A stretch of DNA of 6,449 nt, from positions 1-6,449 of the forward strand of contig JAUICT010000131.1 in assembly GCA_030429325.1 (NCBI GenBank). The letters run 5' to 3'. This document shows, piece after piece, positions 1-5,153 of the stretch; position 1 is the first letter of the stretch, and each line of letters starts with the position of its first letter. The DNA is from Bacteroidia bacterium. Lineage in GTDB: Bacteria > Bacteroidota > Bacteroidia > Flavobacteriales > Flavobacteriaceae. A program made the translations under genes and the position numbers. The notes under the pieces were generated by a model that made no database searches, was not told the DNA's origin, and was given only the letters and a program-made list of their open reading frames with translations.

Positions 1-1
1 A

Positions 2-721
2 ACCTCCAAAGGTATGGGTGGATCCATGCACATTTTCTCCAAAGAGCACCGATTCTATGGTGGGCACGGAATTGTAGGAGGACAGATTCCTTTGGGAGCT
101 GGATTGGCCTTTGGTGATAAATATTTCAAAAGAGACTCTGTTACTTTGTGTTATATGGGTGATGGAGCCGTACGCCAAGGTTCCTTGCACGAAGCGTTCA
201 ACTTGGCTATGCTATGGCAGTTGCCCGTAGTTTTCATCTGTGAAAACAATGGCTATGCCATGGGAACTTCAGTCGCCAGAACCTCACATTCCACTGAAAT
301 TTGGAAATTGGGATTGGGGTATGAAATGCCCTGCGGTCCAGTAGACGGTATGGATCCAGCTATTGTGGCCAAGGAAGTGGACAAAGCGGTGGAACGTGCC
401 AGAACAGGAGGAGGTCCAACTTTCTTGGAAATGAAAACGTACCGCTATCGTGGACATTCCATGTCGGATGCGCAGCACTATAGAACCAAGGAGGAAGTGG
501 AAGAATACAAAAAGATTGACCCGATTACACAAGTAAAGGATATTATTCTTGAAAAAGGATATGCCACTGCAGAAGAAATCAAGGCAATCGATAAAAGAGT
601 GAAAGAATTGGTTTCCGAATGTGAGAAATTTGCGGAAGAATCAGATTTTCCACCAAAAGAACAATTGTACGATACAGTTTACGAACAAGAAGACTATCCA
701 TTTTTACAACATAAATTATAA
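2..721 (+). CDS. pdhA: Pyruvate dehydrogenase E1 component, alpha subunit (5'-truncated)
   Basis: This is the C-terminal 239 residues of the thiamine-diphosphate-dependent E1-alpha subunit. With E1-beta it decarboxylates pyruvate and passes the acetyl group to the lipoyl arms of E2 in the cytoplasmic pyruvate dehydrogenase complex. The frame is open from base 2, so the ATG at 14 is internal, not the start; family members are about 330 residues, so roughly 90 N-terminal residues lie outside the window. Counting from the first visible residue, the ThDP/Mg motif runs from GDG at 53-55 to NN at 82-83, preceded by GGHGIVGGQ and followed by the YRGHSMSD loop at about 148-155, all typical of E1-alpha. 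The E2 gene follows after 4 bases, so the two are surely co-transcribed. No E1-beta gene lies between them, so that subunit must be encoded elsewhere. A branched-chain 2-oxoacid E1-alpha is less likely given the dedicated E2 next door. Confidence 0.95.
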   Translation, partial: TSKGMGGSMHIFSKEHRFYGGHGIVGGQIPLGAGLAFGDKYFKRDSVTLCYMGDGAVRQGSLHEAFNLAMLWQLPVVFICENNGYAMGTSVARTSHSTEIWKLGLGYEMPCGPVDGMDPAIVAKEVDKAVERARTGGGPTFLEMKTYRYRGHSMSDAQHYRTKEEVEEYKKIDPITQVKDIILEKGYATAEEIKAIDKRVKELVSECEKFAEESDFPPKEQLYDTVYEQEDYPFLQHKL

Positions 722-725
722 GTAG

Positions 726-2354
726 ATGGCAGAAGTAATCAACATGCCCAGATTGAGTGATACCATGGAGGAAGGTACTGTGGCAAAGTGGCTCAAGAAA
801 GTAGGGGACAAAGTGGAAGAAGGCGATATTTTGGCCGAAATAGAAACCGACAAGGCCACCATGGAGTTTGAATCCTTTCATGAAGGGACCCTGCTCCATA
901 TCGGTATTGAAGAAGGAGACGGTGCACCGGTTGATTCACTTTTGGCCATTATTGGAGAAGAGGGAGAGGATATTTCTGCCTTGCTCAATGGCGGAGGTAC
1001 TCCGCAAGAGGAAAAAACAGCAGCGCCAGAAACAAAAACTGAAGCTCCCGCACCTACTGAAGCCGCAGCTGCGCCAGCGGCCATACCAGAAGGTGTTGAA
1101 ATCATTACTATGCCCAGATTGAGTGACACCATGGAGGAAGGTACTGTGGCAAGTTGGTTGAAAAAGGTGGGTGATACCGTGGAAGAAGGTGATATCTTGG
1201 CAGAAATCGAGACCGATAAGGCTACCATGGAGTTTGAGTCTTTTTACTCAGGAACCTTGTTGCATATTGGTATCCAGGAAGGGGAAGGAGCTCCAGTGGA
1301 TTCACTTTTGGCCATTATTGGCCCAGAAGGAACCGATGTCGATGCGGTATTGAAAGCACAATCCGGTGGAGGTGCTGCTGCCAGTGCCCCAAAGGCAGAC
1401 ACTCAAGAGGAGAAACCCCAAGCTGAGGAACCCGCCAAAGAACAAGTAAGTGCCACACCAAACGGACAGCGCATTTTTGCTTCTCCATTGGCCAAGAAAA
1501 TAGCAGGGGACAAAGGAATTGACCTGGCCCAAGTAAAAGGTTCTGGTGACAATGGAAGAATCGTGAAGAAGGATGTGGAAAATTATCAGCCTTCAAAAAC
1601 AGCCGCACCGGCAGTTGAAAAAACAGCTGAGGCATCTGCACCTGTTGCACCAATAAGTTTGCCCGTTGGCGAGGAAAGTATGGAGGAAGTGAAAAATTCA
1701 ACCATGCGTAAGGTAATAGCCAAGCGTTTGGGTGAGTCCAAATTCTCTGCACCACATTACTACCTTACCATTGAGGTGGATATGGACAATGCCAAGGCAT
1801 CACGTGCACAAATCAACAATCTACCCGACACCAAAGTGTCGTTCAACGATATGGTGTTGAAAGCCTGTGCCATGGCCTTGAAAAAACATCCTCAGGTGAA
1901 TACCTCATGGAATGGTGATACTACAATCTACAAACATCATGTGCATATGGGAGTGGCCGTAGCCGTTGATGAGGGTCTTGTAGTGCCTGTTATCAAGTTT
2001 GCCGACCAACTTTCATTGACCCAACTTGGGACTGCGGTAAAGGATTTGGCTGGTAGGGCTCGAAACAAAAAAATCAAACCTGATGAAATGGAAGGAAGTA
2101 CGTTCACCGTTTCCAACTTGGGAATGTTCGGAATATTGGAATTTACCTCTATCATCAACCAGCCCAATTCAGCCATCTTATCCGTGGGAGCCATTGTGGA
2201 CAAACCCGTTGTGAAGAATGGGGAGATTGTAGCGGGAAGCACCATGAAGATCACTTTGGCCTGCGACCACAGAACTGTGGACGGAGCTACTGGGGCCCAA
2301 TTCCTTCAGACCTTGAGGGCTTATTTGGAAAACCCTGTGACTATGTTGGCATAG
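726..2354 (+). CDS. pdhC: Pyruvate dehydrogenase E2, dihydrolipoamide acetyltransferase with two lipoyl domains
   Basis: A complete 542-residue E2 core subunit that transfers acetyl groups from lipoamide to CoA and scaffolds the pyruvate dehydrogenase complex. Domain order: lipoyl domain 1 (about 2-78, lipoyl-lysine K43 in ETDKATME), an Ala/Pro/Glu/Lys linker (about 90-122), lipoyl domain 2 (about 124-200, K165 in the same motif), a second flexible linker (about 212-245), the peripheral subunit-binding domain (about 250-287, FASPLAKKIA to DVENY), a third linker (about 288-312), then the catalytic acetyltransferase domain to the end. The active-site signature DHRTVDG gives H515 and D519. The ATG lies 4 bases after the E1-alpha stop, and the protein starts at the usual lipoyl beginning MAEVINMPRLSD. 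A strong terminator follows. The pyruvate assignment over other 2-oxoacid E2s comes from the E1-alpha neighbour and the two-lipoyl layout. Confidence 0.96.
   Translation: MAEVINMPRLSDTMEEGTVAKWLKKVGDKVEEGDILAEIETDKATMEFESFHEGTLLHIGIEEGDGAPVDSLLAIIGEEGEDISALLNGGGTPQEEKTAAPETKTEAPAPTEAAAAPAAIPEGVEIITMPRLSDTMEEGTVASWLKKVGDTVEEGDILAEIETDKATMEFESFYSGTLLHIGIQEGEGAPVDSLLAIIGPEGTDVDAVLKAQSGGGAAASAPKADTQEEKPQAEEPAKEQVSATPNGQRIFASPLAKKIAGDKGIDLAQVKGSGDNGRIVKKDVENYQPSKTAAPAVEKTAEASAPVAPISLPVGEESMEEVKNSTMRKVIAKRLGESKFSAPHYYLTIEVDMDNAKASRAQINNLPDTKVSFNDMVLKACAMALKKHPQVNTSWNGDTTIYKHHVHMGVAVAVDEGLVVPVIKFADQLSLTQLGTAVKDLAGRARNKKIKPDEMEGSTFTVSNLGMFGILEFTSIINQPNSAILSVGAIVDKPVVKNGEIVAGSTMKITLACDHRTVDGATGAQFLQTLRAYLENPVTMLA
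744..956 (+). repeat. Lipoyl-domain coding repeat, copy 1
   Basis: First of two in-frame direct repeats inside the E2 gene. It encodes residues 7-77 (MPRLSDTMEEG to SLLAIIG). It aligns without gaps to copy 2 exactly 366 bases downstream; by hand count 65 of 71 residues are identical. DNA identity is very high at both ends of the unit and lower in the middle, where differences are mostly synonymous. Confidence 0.9.
1110..1322 (+). repeat. Lipoyl-domain coding repeat, copy 2
   Basis: Second copy of the lipoyl-domain unit, encoding E2 residues 129-199 with the second lipoylated lysine, K165. Differences from copy 1 are K/S, K/T, HE/YS, E/Q and D/E, none of them in the lipoylation motif. The downstream end shares a 23-base exact match with copy 1, starting at 1299-1300 here and at 933-934 in copy 1. 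Confidence 0.9.
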
Positions 2355-2379
2355 TGTATTAAAATCACACCTATATAAG

Positions 2380-2406
2380 AAGCATCCTTTTAAGGATGCT
2401 TTTTTT
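2380..2406 (+). terminator. Rho-independent terminator of the pdh unit
   Basis: AAGCATCCTT and AAGGATGCTT form a perfect inverted repeat around a central TT (7-8 stable pairs with a small T-rich loop), followed directly by a run of seven T from 2400 to 2406. It begins 25 bases after the E2 stop codon and should end the pdhA-pdhC transcript. Confidence 0.9.
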
Positions 2407-2413
2407 ATCTTTA
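2406..2413 (+). promoter_or_regulatory. Possible Bacteroidota -7 box for the M28 peptidase gene
   Basis: TATCTTTA matches the Bacteroidota -7 consensus TAnnTTTG except at its last base. It overlaps the end of the terminator's T-run and would start transcription about 17 bases before the ATG at 2436. I see no good -33 TTG at the usual spacing, because that position falls in the terminator stem. A separate promoter is expected since a strong terminator precedes the gene, but this exact site is tentative. Confidence 0.3.
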
Positions 2414-2435
2414 GAAAATTCAAAAAACGAAAACA

Positions 2436-3461
2436 ATGAAATCCATTCTATACACTCTTGTATCTCTATTTGTATTGAGTTGTGGTTCAACCCGAGTACA
2501 GGAAACCACTACTTTGGTTTCTTCTGCTTCAAGAACAAGTGCAGCGACATCTACGCAACCGATGACTGCTTCGTCCAAAAAAGGGTCGGATACCTTTTCC
2601 AATGTCGATAGGATTAAGTCAATTATGAACTATCTGGCTTCGGACGAATTAAAAGGACGTGATTCCGGAAGCGAAGGCATTGAAATGGCCGCAAAATATA
2701 TTGAAGATTATTTTAAGTCTTACGGAGTGGCACCTTATTTTGAATCCTATCGTGACACCCTTTCCAATTTTGAGGCCCCAGCCTATAACGTTGTTGGAAT
2801 TGTGGAAGGCAATGATCCTGCATTGAAGAACGAATATATTGTAATCGGTGCCCACTATGACCATATTGGGATTATTACGCCGGAAAATGGGGACAAGATT
2901 GCCAACGGAGCCAATGACAATGCATCGGGAACAGCTTCCGTGATGGAACTGGCCCGATATTTTGGAACCAAGAAAAGCAATAAGCGAAGCTTGATTTTCG
3001 CACTTTTCACTGCGGAGGAAAAAGGATTGTTGGGGTCTGAACATCTGGCCAAGAAATTAAAGGAACGAAATTTGAATCTGTATGCCATGCTCAACTTTGA
3101 AATGACCGGGGTGCCCCTAAACGGAAAAGACTATTTTATGTATATCACTGGATATGATAACTCCAATCTTGCTGAGGTATGTAACACCTATGCCAAGGAA
3201 AAACTGGTTGGGTTTTTACCAACGGCTAAGGAGTATAATCTTTTTCAACGGTCAGACAATTATCCATTCCATAAAGAGTTTGGAGTGCCTTCACATACAT
3301 TTTGCACCTTCGATTTCACCAACTTTGACCACTATCACAAAGTAGGTGATGAAGTAGATATCTTGGATTTTGAACACATGACAAGCTTGGTCAACAAATC
3401 CATTCCTGTTTTGGAGGGGATTGCCAATGCGCCCACCCAAGAAATACAAGTAGCAGAATAG
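2436..3461 (+). CDS. M28 family metallopeptidase, predicted lipoprotein
   Basis: A 341-residue zinc aminopeptidase-like protein, probably cleaving peptides in the periplasm or at the outer membrane. The N-terminus is a lipoprotein signal: MKS, a hydrophobic stretch, then V-L-S-C with the lipidated cysteine at C16. A Ser/Thr-rich tether follows (about 17-55), then the M28 catalytic domain from about 57. The M28 metal and catalytic positions appear in order: H140 (GAHYDH), D161 (GANDNASG), E194-E195 (AEEKGLLGS; general base and ligand), E222 (NFEMTG) and H301 (DHYHKVGD). The fourth ligand is usually Asp (N-x-DM), so Glu at 222 is a variation. RSDNYPF at 272-278 also fits the family. The start is preceded by an A-rich leader with no Shine-Dalgarno, as is common in Bacteroidota. 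Its genomic neighbours suggest no substrate; an isolated terminator-bounded gene is likely. Confidence 0.92.
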   Translation: MKSILYTLVSLFVLSCGSTRVQETTTLVSSASRTSAATSTQPMTASSKKGSDTFSNVDRIKSIMNYLASDELKGRDSGSEGIEMAAKYIEDYFKSYGVAPYFESYRDTLSNFEAPAYNVVGIVEGNDPALKNEYIVIGAHYDHIGIITPENGDKIANGANDNASGTASVMELARYFGTKKSNKRSLIFALFTAEEKGLLGSEHLAKKLKERNLNLYAMLNFEMTGVPLNGKDYFMYITGYDNSNLAEVCNTYAKEKLVGFLPTAKEYNLFQRSDNYPFHKEFGVPSHTFCTFDFTNFDHYHKVGDEVDILDFEHMTSLVNKSIPVLEGIANAPTQEIQVAE

Positions 3462-3464
3462 AAT

Positions 3465-3498
3465 GTCATTTCGAATCCCTTTTTAGGGTGGGAAATCT
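3465..3498 (+). repeat. Half copy of a GTCATTTCGAA intergenic element
   Basis: GTCATTTCGAA at 3465-3475 is identical to the left arm of the palindromic element at 5057-5135. A second shared word, GAAATCT, lies 27 bases from the left end here (3492) and 28 bases there (5085). The segment between is different and holds a small hairpin, CCCT-TTTT-AGGG (3477-3488). No matching right arm is visible downstream, so this looks like a degenerate or half unit starting 3 bases after the M28 stop codon. Confidence 0.55.
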
Positions 3499-3600
3499 AT
3501 TTTTAGTTATGTGGTATGGGCAATTGGATATGGAAGTCGGGGTTTGGATTTTTCGTGCCTATTTGTGTCAGACTAAATGAACAGTATTTAAAATGAGTAA

Positions 3601-3623
3601 TGGATTCCCGACTTCGCGGGATT
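3601..3623 (+). repeat. Small palindromic hairpin upstream of the SDR gene
   Basis: TCCCG (3606-3610) pairs with CGGGA (3617-3621) around the loop ACTTCG, inside the longer word TGGATTCCCGACTTCGCGGG. The GC-rich hairpin stands out from the AT-rich intergenic DNA. From memory it resembles TGGATTCCCGCCTTCGCGGG repeats seen between genes in flavobacteria; this resemblance is recollection, not a search result. It sits only 3 bases before the SDR ribosome-binding site. Confidence 0.45.
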
Positions 3624-3628
3624 GAAGG
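3624..3628 (+). promoter_or_regulatory. Shine-Dalgarno-like GAAGG that sets the SDR start
   Basis: GAAGG ends 9 bases before the ATG at 3638. It touches the alternative in-frame TTG at 3629, which therefore could not use it. This favours ATG 3638 as the start, giving the typical SDR opening MANIIITGTSRGIG. Confidence 0.55.
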
Positions 3629-3637
3629 TTGATAATT

Positions 3638-4315
3638 ATGGCAAACATCATTATTACAGGAACAAGCAGGGGAATTGGGTTTGAATTGGTCAAACTGTTT
3701 GCCCAAGAAGGGCATCAGGTATTGGCATTGTCCAGAAATGCCCAGCCCATAACCGATTTAAAACTTTCCAATGTCCATACATTCCCTTTTGATTTGGGAA
3801 ACCCTTCGGATTTTGATAAAGTGGGTGAATTTCTGGAACAGTGGGAATCCGTTGACGTCCTTATCAACAACGCCGGGCGTCTGTTAAACAAACCTTTTTT
3901 GGACATCACTCCAGAAGAATTTGAAGCCGTTTACAAAGTAAATGTGTTCGGTGTGGCCGAGATGACCAAAAAAGCACTTCCCAAAATGGGCAAAACAGGC
4001 CATGTGGTCACCATAAGCTCCATGGGTGGGGTACAGGGCAGCGTGAAGTTTCCTGGACTATCTGCCTATAGCTCCAGTAAGGGGGCGGTTATTACCCTGA
4101 CCGAACTTTGGGCCGAGGAATTTAAGGAAGCAGGCCCAAGTTTTAATGTACTGGCCTTGGGGGCCGTGCAGACCGAGATGCTGGAAGAGGCCTTTCCGGG
4201 CTATCAAGCACCCGTGACCGCATTGGAAATGGCTATGTACATCAAAGATTTTTCCCTCAACGGACAAAAAATGTACAATGGTAAGTTGTTGCAGGTAAGC
4301 AATAGCACGCCTTGA
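3638..4315 (+). CDS. Short-chain dehydrogenase/reductase (SDR) family oxidoreductase
   Basis: A 225-residue NAD(P)(H)-dependent oxidoreductase of the classical SDR type, cytoplasmic, substrate unknown. Motifs, counted from ATG 3638: nucleotide-binding TGTSRGIG at 7-14, NNAG at 77-80, structural Asn at N102 (KVNVFG), catalytic Ser at S127/S128 (TISSMGG), and the YxxxK pair Y144 and K148 (AYSSSKGA). The whole catalytic tetrad is therefore present. The usual P-G after the active site is replaced by ALGAVQTEM, and the C-terminus is short, so the substrate-binding cap is small. The start at 3638 is preferred over TTG 3629 because of the GAAGG site. The SprT-like gene begins 69 bases downstream; the two could share a transcript, but a promoter-like box lies between them. 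Names such as 3-oxoacyl-ACP reductase would be over-annotation. Confidence 0.9.
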   Translation: MANIIITGTSRGIGFELVKLFAQEGHQVLALSRNAQPITDLKLSNVHTFPFDLGNPSDFDKVGEFLEQWESVDVLINNAGRLLNKPFLDITPEEFEAVYKVNVFGVAEMTKKALPKMGKTGHVVTISSMGGVQGSVKFPGLSAYSSSKGAVITLTELWAEEFKEAGPSFNVLALGAVQTEMLEEAFPGYQAPVTALEMAMYIKDFSLNGQKMYNGKLLQVSNSTP

Positions 4316-4371
4316 TCCATGTATCGATAGGAAAATCAATGTTGAGAGAAGTAAGGGTTACAATAAATCAA

Positions 4372-4379
4372 TAATTTTG
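4372..4379 (+). promoter_or_regulatory. Perfect match to the Bacteroidota -7 box before the SprT-like gene
   Basis: TAATTTTG matches TAnnTTTG at every fixed base. It ends 5 bases before the GTG start at 4385, which would place the transcription start at or within a base or two of the start codon. The only upstream TTG (4342-4344) leaves a 27-base spacer, longer than the usual 17-23, so the -33 element is weak or absent. The match could be chance in AT-rich DNA. Confidence 0.4.
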
Positions 4380-4384
4380 TTTTA

Positions 4385-4984
4385 GTGGAAACCACCCTCC
4401 AAAAATACCTGCCGGAACGGGCTGTAAATCCTTGTTTTGAGTTGATCAAGACCCATGGGGTGCATTTGAAAATTGTTAGCCACAGGGTTACCCGACATGG
4501 GGATTATCGAAGAATGCCCAATGGACTCCACCAGATTACGGTCAATGCCTCGCTCAATAAATACCGGTTTCTGATTACACTGGTCCACGAGATAGCGCAT
4601 TTGGTCGCCTTTGAAACATATGGTCGCCGAATAAAACCCCATGGCGAGGAATGGAAACGTACCTTTCAGCATTTAATGGTCCCTTTTATTAGGCCCGAGG
4701 TGTTTCCATCGCAGTTGTTGCCCATTATTGCCAATCACTTTAAAAACCCAAAGGCCAGTAGCAGTACAGATGCCCGTTTGTCCATTGCCCTTAAGGCTTT
4801 TGATGCGGAAGAGCGAAAACATAGCTATGTGTACGAGTTGCCCATGGGTAGTGTTTTTAGACTGTACAACGGCAAACTGTATAAAAAGGGAAAGAAAAAA
4901 GTAAAGCGGTACGAGTGTGTGGAATTAGCCACGGGCAGATTATATTTGTTTCAACCCAATGCTGAAGTGGAATTGGTAGAATAA
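4385..4984 (+). CDS. SprT-like domain zinc metalloprotein (putative protease)
   Basis: A 199-residue cytoplasmic protein with the SprT-like zincin fold. The metal site is HEIAH at 68-72 (H68 and H72 ligands, E69 catalytic) with a third histidine at H86 in PHGEEW, the usual spacing for SprT-like proteins. SPRTN in eukaryotes, which shares this domain, cleaves DNA-protein crosslinks; the bacterial proteins are poorly characterised, so function is not assigned here. The C-terminal part (about 146-199) is basic and predicted beta-rich (VFRLYNGKLYKKGKKKVKRY). It has only one cysteine (C178), so the Cys-based zinc ribbon of Escherichia coli-type SprT is absent. The start must be GTG 4385: an in-frame stop lies at 4364-4366 and no ATG falls between. 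The next Met is far inside the domain. No Shine-Dalgarno precedes it. A weak terminator lies downstream. Confidence 0.88.
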   Translation: METTLQKYLPERAVNPCFELIKTHGVHLKIVSHRVTRHGDYRRMPNGLHQITVNASLNKYRFLITLVHEIAHLVAFETYGRRIKPHGEEWKRTFQHLMVPFIRPEVFPSQLLPIIANHFKNPKASSSTDARLSIALKAFDAEERKHSYVYELPMGSVFRLYNGKLYKKGKKKVKRYECVELATGRLYLFQPNAEVELVE

Positions 4985-5018
4985 TTGCCACCTAGAGCGG
5001 AGTTGAGAGGTGAACAAT

Positions 5019-5039
5019 AACTCCAAATTGAGTTTTTTT
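5019..5039 (+). terminator. Weak intrinsic terminator after the SprT-like gene
   Basis: AACTC (5019-5023) pairs with GAGTT (5030-5034) around a 6-base loop, followed by a T-run to 5039. The stem is only 5 pairs, so efficiency is uncertain, but its position 34 bases after the stop codon fits. Confidence 0.5.
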
Positions 5040-5056
5040 ATATAAAAGAAAGTAAC

Positions 5057-5135
5057 GTCATTTCGAAATGAGCAAAGCGATTGAGAAATCTCGATTTGAT
5101 TGTTTCTTAGGTTTCTCACATACATTCGAAATGAC
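5057..5135 (+). repeat. Imperfect palindromic intergenic element (flavobacterial GTCATTTCGA type)
   Basis: The outer arms GTCATTTCGAA (5057-5067) and TTCGAAATGAC (5125-5135) are exact reverse complements. Inner arms TGAGAAATC (5082-5090) and GGTTTCTCA (5110-5118) pair except for one G-T wobble. This gives a 79-base nested hairpin with a 19-base loop and an asymmetric bulge. The left arm also contains the self-palindrome CATTTCGAAATG (5059-5070). The left arm and the GAAATCT word recur at 3465-3498, so this belongs to a dispersed family. It carries no coding potential, and lies 18 bases before the manC start. It could be a small non-autonomous mobile element or a REP-like repeat. Confidence 0.75.
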
Positions 5136-5153
5136 AACACGAAATAAATTAAA

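Noticed and set aside
744..1322. The two lipoyl repeats as an assembly artefact
   Set aside because: The copies differ at many synonymous sites and six residues, and two-lipoyl E2 proteins are well known, so this is a genuine domain duplication.
878..1755. Long open frames on the - strand (about 116 and 146 codons) inside the E2 gene
   Set aside because: They lie opposite a clear, fully conserved E2 gene. Their proteins are low-complexity shadows of the repetitive Ala/Pro/Glu linkers and lipoyl repeats, with no recognisable family.
2396..2611. 71-codon + strand frame overlapping the start of the M28 peptidase gene
   Set aside because: It begins in the terminator and overlaps the lipoprotein signal sequence in another frame; the peptidase frame has the signal peptide and motifs.
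3477..3488. CCCT-TTTT-AGGG hairpin as a terminator for the M28 gene
   Set aside because: The stem has only 4 pairs and no T-run follows directly; it is better read as the centre of the repeat remnant.
3629..3637. TTG start adding three residues to the SDR
   Set aside because: The codon sits right at the GAAGG site, while ATG 3638 has ideal spacing and gives the normal family start.
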